NCBI GenBank assembly: GCA_001692895.1
Contig: KV748187.1
Location: 1,003,715-1,067,714 of the forward strand
Length of the DNA stretch: 64,000 nucleotides
Source of the DNA: Cenococcum geophilum 1.58
Lineage: Eukaryota; Ascomycota; Dothideomycetes; Gloniales; Gloniaceae
Reading direction: 5' to 3'
Numbering within the stretch: the first letter of the stretch is position 1; every line of letters starts with the position of its first letter. Positions 36,470-46,749 of the stretch are shown one piece after another. The notes under the pieces were generated by a model. It was not told the DNA's origin and did no database searches. It saw only the letters and a program-made list of their open reading frames with translations. A program made the position numbers and the translations under genes.

Positions 36470-37440
36470 GTTAAGCCAATTACTCCCCTAAGGCAATTTA
36501 ACGTATTTAGAGGAAGATAAGGCTATACGGAAAAATAAGGCTCGGTTATAAATATAAGTTAAGGCATATACTAAGTATTAAAATAACTATCGCATTACTC
36601 TACCAACTAGATAAGGCTCCAAACTTATACCTTAACGCGATAATATAGTTTATCTATAACTAGTTTAAGGTCGTTATAAGTAAGTAAACGCTTAGTACAG
36701 AACTAAGAGTTACTAGCTAGAGTAGGAAGCTAGTAAGGAAGCCTTAATAGCTACGCGTAAGGAAGTTACTAATTATATATTAGGCTCGCCGAGTTGCCCG
36801 CAAGCAAAGCCAGGAGAATTATACCTTATTTTAGGCCATAATCTTATAGTTTACTATTAATTAGTTAGTATTTATAGACGAATCTAAAGCTGATTTAAAA
36901 ACGGGTATATAGAAGGCGTCTTAGTCGCTAGTGGGAGTTATACTAGTTTTACATACACCGTACAACCGTAGTAAGCTATAAGTTAATATACTACCTGCCT
37001 ATACCGTTAACGGCGTACTTATATTATTAGTATATAGTAGCTTAATAAATACAGAGGGCTACGACTACTAGATTAAATACGTCCTTCTACCTTATTATAA
37101 TCCTTATCTAGCACTAAGATTAGTAGTTGTTATAGATAACACAAGCTTCCATTACTTAGTTTATATTTATACTCTCTTTAAATAAGCTGGCGTTAAGCTT
37201 ATATACTTACCAGCGTACTTACCTAATTTAAATCTAATTAAGGAGTTCTTTAGTAAGCTAAAGGAGTTTATTTAGTAATACTTTATTTTATAGAAGGAGG
37301 CGCTAAAGTAGTAGGGTAATAGCTTTAATAGCTTTCTAAGTTAGTATATAGAGATTATAAGAAGTAAAAGTAAGAATATAAGAGCTTATTTCCTCTATAG
37401 CGGGTATATTAGGGGGGAGGTATAAGATTCTATAATATAA
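36470..37440 (+). pseudogene. Tc1/mariner-type DDE transposase of T
   Basis: A plus-strand frame with RIP stops. The catalytic domain is clear: VFIDESKADL near 36860 (first Asp, in the DES form), then LPAYTVNGVLILLVYSSL and NTEGYDY.IKYVLLPYYNPY. Near 37130 it reads LVVVIDNTSFHYLVYIY (second Asp, retained), then VKLIYLPAYLPNLNLIKEFF. The last block corresponds to the family's YSPDLNPIEEFF, with the catalytic acidic position changed to Lys (E to K). The N-terminal DNA-binding part (about 36470-36840) is too damaged to classify. The enzyme would act on the CAGGG-type ends and TA targets of T. Confidence 0.8.
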
Positions 37441-37519
37441 TAGGGTGTTATTACTATATGGAGGAAAGCGTAGCTATAATTCTAAACCTATAAAATTTAA
37501 TTTATATAAGAATTACTGC

Positions 37520-38003
37520 TAAAGCGTATATTATAATAGGTGCCTATAAGTAGGCGCACACTTAAGTTAAAAATCTACTGCTGGTTAAGCCCCAAGGCTC
37601 TCTAAACCGCCACTAAGTACGCCTCTTAAGCTCCTCCATTCCTTAATATCTGCTTATAATCTCTTAGCAATTGCCTTTAAAACACCTTCCTTAATTATTA
37701 CTTTATTTAGCGTCTTTCCTTACTTATTTAGCTTTTGCTCTCTAATTATCTTTAAGTCCTACCACTTAGTAAAGGCAACTTAATATACGGCTTTAATATC
37801 TTACTACCAGGCCTCTAAGTCCTCTACTACCTTCTTATACTACTTAAAATACTCTCTTAAATCTCTAAGCCGATTAACGCCTTAAGTACGTGGTAAAGGG
37901 GCAATTAGTAATAATTTTAAGTCTAAGAGCAAAGCTGCTAAAGGTATAGATAGGCGCCTATAGCGACTGTTAATTAGGTTAATATAGAATTAATTTATAA
38001 CGC
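37520..38003 (-). pseudogene. T second gene, C-terminal part (unrecognised)
   Basis: A minus-strand frame continuing from 43625 once the LINE is removed. It reads ALLLDLKLLLIAPLPRT, then NRLRDLREYFK, then KKVVEDLEAW, then KAVYQVAFTKW, then GVLKAIAKRL, and ends near LGAQPAVDF at about 37590. It is Lys/Glu/Leu-rich and probably coiled coil. Gln and Trp codons are stops. The gene converges with the transposase. I do not recognise the family. Confidence 0.6.
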
Positions 38004-38018
38004 CTAGAGTACTTAATA
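38004..38018. other. Target-site duplication of the LINE (left copy)
   Basis: ctagagtacttaata occurs here and at 43610-43624. A 15-bp duplication is typical of target-primed reverse transcription. Confidence 0.85.
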
Positions 38019-38129
38019 ATAATAATAATAATTCATTGCTTAACGTCCGATTTGGATCCCTATTAGGCCCACGCGGACTACTCCTTATTTATATATAGGG
38101 AGAAAACTCTATTTAAGAAAAATGAGAAA

Positions 38130-41100
38130 ACCCCGTGATCCATCTCCCCGCCTTTTAGGACTCGCCTACTTAGCGCCTATAAGTTGCCTATAGTGCTCTA
38201 CTACCTTACTATTTAACCTCCTTAGGAACCACTATTGCCGTAACAAGCCTACGGACGCGCTAGTATTATAAACTATTACTCTACTACTGTAGAGTTACTA
38301 GGGGGCACCTACTGCTCGCCCCCTTGCCTTCTATTACCATTTCCCTTGCAACCCAGAACTAATTTAGCACATTTTAACTAATAAGCCACTAGGTAACCGC
38401 CTTAAGGCCTTTTTATATTAAGAGTAGTGTATTATAGTTCTCTATACCAGCTGCTAAGAGTATTATTTCTTAATTAGTGCGTAAGGGGCATAGCAGTATT
38501 ACGTATTTTGGTGTCTGTCTTAGCCAGCTATATTCGCATCTTAGGCTACCTACTAGAACACCCACCTAGTAAAGCCAATCTTTTAGTCCTATTATTCCTA
38601 TTCTTAAGAGTGTTGCTATTATATTTTCTACCTTTATTAGGCCTTCTTAGAGCCCTTAGGTATTTACCCCCTATAGCGTTAACTATACTATAGCTTAGGT
38701 TCGTCTTACCTAAGTCAGCCTCTGTACCTTTAACTCCTATTTACCTCTCTAGTATTAGTCCAACCAGTATTATATTACGGTAGATGGTTTCCTAGCATTC
38801 TTATATATTCTACTTTGGCTCCTTTCTCTATCTTACTATTATCTTTACTAACCTCTTACGCGTTTCCCTTCCTCCTCTATATGGGCCTGGGCCCTAAAGC
38901 GGCACTATTCTTCTTCTACTTTCTTTACCTGTTTCTCTAATATCTCTTCCCTACTTTAGGGTTGTTAGTTTATTCTCCTATAGGGCACCCTAGGGTCCCT
39001 CTATAGTTTACTTAGGCGTATCTTAATATACTTTATAACATTAGAGTTGCGTTTATTTTACGTCCTTTATATTACAGCGGCTTTAATATATAACTATAGG
39101 GGGGGAATATTAGATTCCTTCTTAAGCAGTGCTGTAGCCGTTCGCTTATACCTATCTATAATACTCTAGAGGCAGGCTATTTAGACCTTTTAAAGTGGTT
39201 TAAGGAGTAATTTAGGGGGGCCCTTCTTAGTTTCTCTAATGGCCCAAATACTGGATCTATATATTATAGTTAGCCAGACAACTACTATATATAGTAGGCG
39301 TAACCTCTAGAAGCATAGACCCTATATAAAATTAACAATTCTAAATAAAGCGATAAACTATACTTGGCCTTTACGGGCTGCTTACGCCACATATGCGCTC
39401 CACTAGAGCTTACTGTCTACCTATACTCTTAATACCCTTAGGCCCTGAACTGGTTAACCCCTAAAGTCTTAGATGCGAATTATATACTAGAGATCTATAG
39501 ATTAGTTGCGTTTTCTTATAAAATAGATTAACTGGTATTTCTCTGGTAAGAATTAGACTCTATAACGTTTTGCCCATTCTATATAAGTGTTATAGGCTTT
39601 CTCTAGTGTTCTACAATTCTCTACGGCTATTAGCCCGTATATAATTAGGTTTGTGTCGTTAACAAAGCCTATCCCCTAGGTCGCCCCTTCCTTAAAGGAG
39701 TCAAGTAGGTTGCTTATAAAGAAAAGGAAGAGTATAGGTAAGAGGGGTAATCTTTATAGTATTCCTATTACAACTGCAATAGGGGGGCTCTGGTATCTGC
39801 TAAAGACCAATAATATTTCTTTCTGGCCTGTAAACCCTTGGATAAATTATATAATCTATTCTAAGAAGCCTTTTACCCTAAGAATATACAGGAGACGCTT
39901 GTAGGGTATATTATTGTAGGCACCACTAATATCTAGGCTAAGTATTAATACTACAAAGTCCTTTCGCATCGCCCATGTAGATTTAATGGTGGCAGCGAGT
40001 AGCGTAAGTACTAATAGTGTTAAGCGGTTCTTTCTTACCCCCATTTAGCTTTATGGTAGTAGGGTGTGTTCCTCTACCGTATCTACTATACGTTCCACTA
40101 TTACCCTTTCTAAGATCTTACTAAGGGTGTTTTCTAAGGCAATAGGGCGGTAGCTTCCTGGGATTAAGTAATCTACTTTACCTTCTTTTNATAAGACAAC
40201 CGTCGTTATAGATCTTCCGAGTCGTGGGTAGTAGCCTATAGTAAAGCATGCTCTAGCTATATCTGCAAGCCAAGGTGCTATAAGTGGCCCACAGGTTTTT
40301 AGGGCCTCATTTGGAATCCTATCTAGTCCTAATACTATATTATTTAAAAGGCGGCTAATAGTTCTAGCCATTTCCTCTGTTGTTATGTCGCTGTCAACCC
40401 ATAGATAAGTCACCGGTGTTTCGCCTATAATATTACTAAGGTCTACTAGAGCCAGTTAGGGGAAGAACCTTTCTATAAGGATCTTTGCCTTCTTATTATT
40501 GTCGTTTATAGCCTATAATTCTCCTGCTCTTTATAGGGGTGGTAGGTGTAGGTCTTCTGCTAGGCGCCCTATCTTTTTCTTTACCCATTTTGCTATAGCC
40601 TAAAGGCCCTTATTATAGGGGAGGCTTGGGTTAAAAGTATACTCGTTTATAAACCGTCTCCAGTTATTCCTTACTTCTTTTTTTAGGGTATTCTTTAGCT
40701 AGTTTCTTATGTCTTTATATTATCTCTCGTCTTTAGGGTCGTAGCTACTTATATATTTCCTTCTTGCTCATTATTAGCTGGCAACCAGAACTGCGCATTA
40801 TATAGACCATGCATATCGCGCATAGGGGCCCGGTTTTAAGATCGGGTAGTGCTCTTCCAGCCCATTTTTAATTACTGCCTAGATTCTTTCTAGTCTTCGG
40901 TTAATTTCCTTAGGGGTAGCTAATAAGCCTCACTTGTTTGGTATTAGGTGGATTTCTTCTAGGTCTTAGAGTTATTGTTTAACTACATTAAGGAAACTAT
41001 CTATCTTAAGCTTCCTTATTGCGTATCTTTTTCTATTTAGTTACGCTTTAGTATCTAGGTCTAGCTATATCTAAATAGGGATATAGTCTAGGGTAAGTGC

Positions 41101-41844
41101 CTATTCTTCTTTAGGGTTGCACCTTTTAAGTCTCTAGTATAGGCCTTTATCCATAAATATAAGGTCAATTATACTTCTAGCGGTGCCTTATTGCTATATA
41201 ATTGCTCCTAGGGGGGTAGCTAGCTTAAGGCCCTAGATATTTATAGCTCTTAGTAGGCACTCTAACTGTTAATCTGCAGCAATATGGATGCCCCTCCACC
41301 GTAGGTGGTAGAGGTTTATGTCTCCTAGTAGGATAAACTCTGTACCTTTGGTTTCTAGTAAGCTTATTACCAATATAATATTCTCTATTTATAGGACCCC
41401 TTCGACCCTAGGGTTATACACATTAATAATTTATACCGGTCCCCTATATATTTGGATTATTATAACTATAATATCTAGGTTAACTGCCTGCTATAACTAT
41501 AAGGACAGGCTGATAGCCTTATTAATTATAAAGCACACGCGTGTGGCTGCTTTTAGTTTATATAGAAGCTGGAATCCTTAGGGGCAGTATGTCGATTATA
41601 TAAAGGTATTGTAATACGGTTCTTATATAGCAAGGATATAATATTTCTCTGGGTTTAGACTATCTAGTAGGGGCCTTACGAGGCGGTGGTTTGTGTTACC
41701 GCAGTTATACTATATAATGGATAGGTAGCGGACCCCCGGCAAGGGTCCTTCGACTCTCCTTTATTCCTCGCTTCTTCTATTTCTACTTTCTTTAGAATAT
41801 TCGGAGCTTCTATCTCTTATATCTATACCCTAGTTACTACTCAT
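38130..41844 (-). pseudogene. LINE ORF2: endonuclease and reverse transcriptase
   Basis: A minus-strand ATG at 41844 opens MSSNQGIDIRDRSSEYSK. An AP-type endonuclease domain follows (YLSIIQYNCGNTNHRLVRPL, ILAIQEPYYN, EFILLGDINLYHLRW). Reverse transcriptase is best seen at 40413-40051 (GLDRIPNEALKTCGPL, GYYPRLGRSITTVVL, PGSYRPIALENTLSKILERV) and then LSLDISGAYNNIPYKRLLYI. The catalytic loop near 39655-39670 reads GFVNDTNLIIYG, so FVDD has lost its first Asp. Past it come conserved C-terminal blocks (RRLRLLYIVVV, YRSSIWAIRETKKGPPKLL) to about 38900. There is an ambiguous base at 40190. RIP stops are common, but the 40051-40413 part is open. Confidence 0.88.
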
Positions 41845-41859
41845 TTTATATAGAGCTTT

Positions 41860-43360
41860 TTATTCCCATGTCTTATATTCCTGTTAGCGCTTCTATATCT
41901 AAATCTATTACTATTACCGGTTCTTCCCCTGTTCTTACTAGTCGGCTATATACCCTTTATAGGTCGGCTGCGAATGTTATATTTACTGCATTAAGTCTAA
42001 TTCTTAATTATCCTGGTCTTAAGCCTGCTGTCGCTGTCCATAGGGGTCTTCCTATAGGGCGTCCTTTCCCTTGTGTCCCCTGTGACCCTTATATCCCTAA
42101 TTAGTCTGGTAATGTCACGCGGCGTCGCTTCTAGCCCGTTAAGGCTTGGGATGGCTGGCCTAGCCCTCTAGTATTAAAGGTAGGAAACGCTAGGAAGGCG
42201 CCTGCGTCCCCCTAGCTTATTACCTATTATTTCCATTCATATAACCTAGCGTATAGTTGTTCCCGCAGCTATTAAGCCCTTACCTTCCGTCTCCTATATT
42301 TAATGCAGTCTTCTCTCTCCTACGCCTTATGTGTGCTTCGGTGGCAGTTCACGCATTTTATTTAGTCTTAATTTAAGCAATATCTCGTATCATAGGGGCC
42401 TGCATAGTGGCCGCAGCACACCTATGCTGCGCATATAGATTAGGTATATCCCCATTATATATAGCAATAGCATTATTCTAGGCGTAGTCTATAGTTATAG
42501 AGCCTTATATTATATATAAGGCCATTTATAATTATTCCTTTTTAGATAAGGAGTTTTTGCATTCCTGGTGTATATGTGCTGACAATAAGGGAGCTATACG
42601 TTCGTCCGGCGTCTCCCTAGCAAGTCTTTAGCAACCCTTATATCCTCTTATTATTCTTATTATATACTTAGTTTATATTTTCCTATTAAAGCCATTAAAT
42701 TTAGGTGATTTTAAGTCCTAGTATAAGGCGTTCTGTTTATCTTACTATCTCCTATATAATTGCTATATTATCCGCCTAGCGTCCCTTTTTTACCCTAAGG
42801 CTTATAGGAACTACTAGGACTTCGACTAGGTAATTCTCGCGGAGTACTTTTATGCCAATACGTTCTCTTAGCCTATTCCCTACCCTTATAGCTTGTTCCT
42901 TTGCCTATTAGTCCTTTAGGGTAACTCTAATATCTCCGCTCTTAAGGTATTGGACTATAATAGCGTTATAGACCTCTTTACGTATCTTTATAAGGACTTC
43001 TATTTCTAATTATCCCCTAAGCCTCTCTGCTTATTCTATGTTTAGTTATATTATAATTATATACCCAGTTGTTAACTTAAGGGAGGTAGGTTCCCTGTGC
43101 TATAAAAGCGCAGCTACAGCGGCCTAGGTGCGGTTTGCTGGTAAGGGGGGGTTATACTTATTTTTAATTTTATATAGCCGTTAGAGGATTTAATTAAGGG
43201 TTTGCTAGAGGGGCACCTAAGGTTCGCTAGACTAGCGGAGCCATTCTGCTAGCTGCATTAGTTTATTATAGCTAACGGTTACTCCCCTATAATTCTAGAT
43301 ACTAGACGCGTCTAATAGGCTTTATATTTTATTAGATGCCTTCTTAATAGAGGTATTTCC
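41860..43360 (-). pseudogene. LINE ORF1 (nucleic-acid-binding protein)
   Basis: A minus-strand frame ahead of ORF2 (about 43360 to 41860) contains AKEQAIRVGNRLRERIGIKV. Near 42480-42310 are two zinc-knuckle remnants: IQWGYTQSICAAQ, VCCGHYAGPYDTRYC and CVNCHRSTHKA. ORF1 proteins of Tad-clade LINEs bind the element RNA. Stops by RIP are scattered. The plus-strand frames at 41318-41581, 41868-42104 and 43371-43583 are antisense shadows. Confidence 0.7.
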
Positions 43361-43624
43361 GCTTTATGGTGTGGTATTCGCCCGTCTTTATTATGGAGGG
43401 CTATTGCTAGGCGTAGTTCTAGCGGTCGCGCGCGAGTGCGAGCCACCGTCGTTTGACGTGTGCCTCCCCTGCGATGTATGCATCTCAGGGGGATTCTCTA
43501 GGTGTTTTTCAGGGTTCTTTTGGTTGGTTTTGGTCTTTTTAGGCCGGGTGCAGCAAGAGCTCCTTATATCGGCAGTAGTATAACTACTAAGAAGAGATAT
43601 AAATAGGTTCTAGAGTACTTAATA

Positions 43625-44700
43625 TAGAGGCCTTAGAGGTAAGCTGCTCTTTCTTCTTATTACCCGTCTTCCTCTTAAAAAGCTTTTAGGCTAAGCTAAT
43701 TAGAGAATTATTCTTAGTAGTATAACCTTCGTTAATTGCTTTACCCCATTCTCTTATATCTTCCTATATTAGCTTATAGTTAACCTACTAATATACTTAG
43801 CACTAGTTACTACCGCAGTTTTTATAACACTATTACCGTTAAGATACTCTTATAAAGCTTATTTTAGGAGCGGTAGAGAAAGTAGTAATATTGCTATTTA
43901 GAGGCTATAACGTAATTAGTAAAGAGCTCTGCGAAGATTCTAAAGCTAAATATAAAGCTAATTGCGATATTATAGAGGAATGGGTAGGAATACGGGTAAC
44001 TTACTACTTAATTATCTTAATATATTCTAGAGCTAGTTTGACTTTAAGCCACTTAATTAAGCCATTACCCTAATCGTAACACCATCTTATAATCCTTATA
44101 AGTTTACCTTTAGAATTAGCCTAATTAATTATACGGCTTAGGTTAAGCTAGAAAGTAAATTTAGTGGAGTTTAATTACCTAGTAAGCTTCACTATAGCAT
44201 TATACAACTTCCTTTAGAAAGTACGGCTAGTAAACTTCTGCTATAGAGCCTCATTAATTCTATAAAGAACCTCGCGATTATATATTACTAAGAGGCTAAG
44301 GTAAGCCGTAGGAAACATATAAGCCAATATAGGAGTTAAGCGACTTGGCTTTATGACCTTTGCTAACACTAATAGGCAATACTTAAAAAAGGAGCCTCCC
44401 CCTAAAGGCCTTACTATATATTCCTCTACTTCTCTTTAAAGCCTTAAAATCGACTCCTCCTTATCCTCTACCAAAGCCTTAAATATTAGAGCCTCTAGCA
44501 ATTAAGACCTCTTAGTAAGCGGTTAACTTGGCAATATAAAGGGAGCTATATTTACACGCTATATAAGTTGCGGGCGCTATGGAGCTCTTACTATATTCCG
44601 CTCCTATAGTAGATAAAAGTGTTAAACTTCCTTATTATTATGCTTCTTAGCAGCCTCCGGATTATTAAGAATCTTATTAAGCTTATTGTAATGCAGGTAG
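43625..44700 (-). pseudogene. T second gene, N-terminal part (unrecognised)
   Basis: A minus-strand frame of about 350 codons, read through TAG/TAA at Gln/Trp positions. It includes LLEALIFKALVEDKEESILR, then GGGSFFKYCLLVLAKVI, then ILAYMFPTAYLSLLVIYNRE, then NEALQQKFTSRTFQRKLY, then IIRWCYDQGNGLIKWLKV. Near 43800 a Cys cluster reads CYKNCGSNQC. It ends in KRKTGNKKKEQLTSKA and runs on at 38003 after the LINE. With the C-terminal part the protein would be about 500 residues. I do not recognise it as a transposase or a known host family. The plus-strand frame at 43891-44073 is its shadow. Confidence 0.6.
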
Positions 44701-44876
44701 GGCGCTATATATTGGCGGTAGAGGGTAGTTAACCTATATACCAAGTTGACTACTATATATGGGTGGAATATTGACGACCGTACTTATACTTAAGCTCTGC
44801 ATTGTAGGGGGTTAACGGGGTAATACTAATGACGGTCGAAATCGCTGAGTAGGTAGGCGGCTGGAGGGATTACCTA

Positions 44877-45177
44877 TCCCTTAACACGTCAGTTCACGTC
44901 CATCTGTTATCGATAAGCACTAACCAATTAAATTAACCGAATTGAATCATCGTGCTCGGGAATATAAGGCTGGTGATATTTGTAAAATCTTATAAAAAAC
45001 TATCTACATAGCTTATTCTTAGAGTTTAGTCGCCCAATATAAGGTAACTAATACTCGTTCTTCCTGTAGAACGGAATCTGATATATTTTACACCCAAAAT
45101 ATGTCTTCGGCGCTCGCCAGTGTTTTGGTGTTCCGCGCACGGACCACATTATAGATGGACGCTGACGTGTTAAGGGA
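44877..45177. mobile_element. M2: 301-bp MITE inside T
   Basis: The arms tcccttaacacgtcag (44877-) and ctgacgtgttaaggga (to 45177) are inverted and flanked by TA (44875-44876, 45178-45179). A further acgtccatct / agatggacg pairing continues inward. No coding potential. The sequence is only lightly RIPped. Confidence 0.75.
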
Positions 45178-45179
45178 TA

Positions 45180-45455
45180 GAGGCAGTAGTAGGGCGTTTG
45201 GAGCTTATATTAAGAAGAGGAAGAAACTTTATAACACCACGATCCGAAGCAGATATCACGATTTTTGGTGAGGGAGAGAAGTTCAGAATAGCTTTAAATT
45301 TGAGCTTCCAGGTCGAAGTGGGCCGTGGCTCAAGCCCTGGCCATGTACTACACCCCTTCCTGCTAGCTCTACATACTAATTTAGCTGCAGACGTAGCGAA
45401 ATTAGGTGTGTGTCGCGCGCACACCTTGGGGGGACACCGGAGGTCGGATACCCTG
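45180..45455 (-). repeat. Right terminal inverted repeat of T
   Basis: Reverse complement of 36138-36410, ending ggataccctg before TA. It is almost free of RIP. The open frames on both strands at 45170-45458 are a consequence of that and are not genes. Confidence 0.82.
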
Positions 45456-45457
45456 TA

Positions 45458-45600
45458 GATAAAGTGCTCACTAGATTAGCTTTGTAAACGGCTTTAAGCG
45501 GGTAGAAAAGCTTTAAAATAGTTATATATATTATCTATATCTGACTTCTAATAAGATACTAAGGGGTTCTATTATAGCCTTCGTCTATAGCCCCCTAGGG
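45458..45600 (+). pseudogene. Crypton C-terminal end after T
   Basis: The frame continues IKCSLDQLCKRLQAGRKALK, with Gln as TAG/TAA. From family knowledge this is the conserved end of the GCR1_C domain. About 30 further codons (LYILSISDF..DTKGF) follow before non-RIP stops. The stop position is uncertain. Confidence 0.75.
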
Positions 45601-45816
45601 GCTTATTTTAGTGCGATATAAGTTTAATGGGGTGCTTTGGGGTGCTCGTACAATGGTGGCGCGCAACTTAAAACGCAAATATCTCCATCAACCCACGGCC
45701 GATTCTTACCATTCTAGTGCGAGTAGAAAGCGTTCAGCAGGCTCTATGCATAGCGCTCGACAGGTGTTAAGAGCGCGGTGTCGCTGGCGATCAAAAATCG
45801 ACTGTGGATATACTAT
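45601..45816. other. Unassigned lightly RIPped spacer
   Basis: No recognisable domain, terminal repeat or RNA gene was seen. The open plus-strand frame at 45611-45898 runs into M3 and shows no family features. Confidence 0.3.
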
Positions 45817-46318
45817 TGATGTTCACGACCAGCTTCACCCCCCCTTTAGCGAGCGCTGCGAGATTTTAAATTCGCTACGCGCATCCAATCTCGCTTGATT
45901 GCCGCCAGCTGTACATAGTAATTGTAGCGAAGCCGTATGCTTGGCTACAAGAACGTCGCGATCCCGCAGTGTCGTGATCTTCATCAGATATGATAAGGTT
46001 TCCACCCGTATGATATTGCCAAATTTCATCGACCTCTCTGCAGAGACAGCGTTGTATTCGCGTTTTGGCGGCCACAAGGGAGGCGTAGTTACGGGGGAGA
46101 AGGGGGAGAAGAGGAAGCGTACGTCTTCAATTTAATTCCCCTGGCCAACCAAGGCGTTTCTCCAGGGCAACCAAAAAGGTCTTGGCGTGTGGCCACAGCC
46201 GTTCGCTACAGGTACTACGTACAGCTAGTGGCAATCAAGCGAGGTTAGATGCGCGTAGCGAATTTGAAATCTCGCAGCGCTCGCTTAAGTGGGGGGGTGA
46301 AGCTGGTCGTGAACATCA
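45817..46318. mobile_element. M3: ~500-bp inverted-repeat element (MITE-like)
   Basis: The left arm (45817-about 45930) and right arm (about 46205-46318) are reverse complements over about 112 bp, for example tgatgttcacgaccagcttc against gaagctggtcgtgaacatca. The centre of about 275 bp is unrelated and lacks a transposase. TIR length and size fit a non-autonomous DNA transposon. A clear target duplication was not found: TA is near both ends but not at equal distance. The frames at 45835-46077 and 45875-46135 cross the arms and are not credible genes. Confidence 0.7.
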
Positions 46319-46446
46319 CTGTACTGTAAAGGTTTAATAAGACAAAAAGGAAAAGAAAAAAAGAAAAAAAAGGTGAGAAAAAGTTTTGTTGCAGTTGGAC
46401 TCGCGGGCTATTTCTTGTCAGAAGATATATAATTTAAGAGGAAATT

Positions 46447-46512
46447 GCAGCTTGCTTACGAATCGAACCCCGAACCATTCCCATGCTAAGGGAATATCAT
46501 ACCACTAGCTGC
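46447..46512 (-). tRNA. tRNA-Ala(AGC)-like sequence, probable pseudogene or tRNA-derived repeat
   Basis: On the minus strand: an A-box-like GCAGCTAGTGG (46502-46512), a perfect 5-bp anticodon stem TTCCC/GGGAA around the loop TTAGCAT (anticodon AGC), and a B-box GGTTCGATTCG (46460-46470). The T-stem does not pair beyond one or two bases. GCAGCT and AGCTGC could pair as an acceptor, but then the D-arm is too short. The internal Pol III promoter therefore looks intact while the cloverleaf is not, which suggests a pseudogene or the head of a tRNA-derived element. Confidence 0.45.
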
Positions 46513-46589
46513 GGTGGGTCAGTATAATTTACTTCATTTGGTTGATTCGAAGAACATACACCACAAGCCCGGTCTTGAAACAGAGACTC

Positions 46590-46747
46590 GTACTTTGAAT
46601 AATATATAGTATAATTTTGTATTAGGTCTCCCCAAACCGCTCTCACATCCACAATCTTCAATTTCCGTCAGATAAGAGAAGCTCATCGGCGAGCTCAGAC
46701 TAACACGGAGAACTTGTACTTTGAATAATATATAGTACAATTTTGTA
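46590..46747. repeat. Pair of 32-bp direct repeats
   Basis: gtactttgaataatatatag.. occurs at 46590-46621 and 46716-46747, differing by one base, 126 bp apart. The sequence between is not RIPped. No gene assigned. The minus-strand frame at 46534-46740 spans both repeats and has no family features. Confidence 0.7.
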
Positions 46748-46749
46748 AT

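Larger units (their letters stand above)
38019..43609 (-). mobile_element. Full-length Tad-like LINE inserted in the second gene of T
   Basis: A 15-bp duplication (38004-38018 and 43610-43624) brackets 5.59 kb. At the 3' end (left, minus strand) there is a (TTA)n tail at 38019-38036. The 5' end is at 43609. Two frames follow on the minus strand: ORF1 with zinc knuckles and ORF2 with endonuclease and reverse transcriptase, the layout of Tad-clade LINEs in fungi. Excision of the LINE plus one duplication joins the second gene of T in frame (SILSTLGVINQFYINL). Length, tail and duplication indicate a full-length or nearly full-length insertion. Confidence 0.92.
36138..45455 (+). mobile_element. 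T: two-gene Tc1/mariner-type DNA transposon, split by a LINE and a MITE
   Basis: Inverted repeats of about 270-300 bp (36138-about 36410 and about 45180-45455) begin with tagggtatcc / cagggtatcc and are flanked by TA (36136-36137, 45456-45457). Removing everything between restores the Crypton GCR1_C frame: NLRQK followed by QIKCSLDQLCKRLQAGRK. Inside are a DDE transposase on the plus strand and a second, unrecognised gene on the minus strand, tail to tail. Without the LINE (5.6 kb) and the MITE M2 (0.3 kb), T is about 3.4 kb. The left repeat is RIPped, the right one hardly at all, which is odd for one element. Confidence 0.78.
23380..45600 (+). mobile_element. Crypton (tyrosine-recombinase transposon) split by C, D and T
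   Basis: One protein-coding frame can be followed through exon 1 (to 23521), exon 2 (29613-31528) and two short pieces at 36045-36136 and 45458-about 45520, once three insertions are removed. It encodes the CBF3/Ndc10 domain-2 type recombinase followed by a GCR1_C domain, the layout of fungal Crypton-derived proteins. Cryptons move by tyrosine recombination and lack terminal inverted repeats, so I cannot fix the outer ends. The true start could lie upstream of 23380, and the stop lies somewhere in 45520-45600. All pieces are heavily RIPped. Confidence 0.85.

Noticed and set aside
45170..46135. Cluster of overlapping open frames on both strands
   Set aside because: They coincide with the unmutated inverted repeat of T and the arms of M3; no domain features and mirrored frames on both strands.
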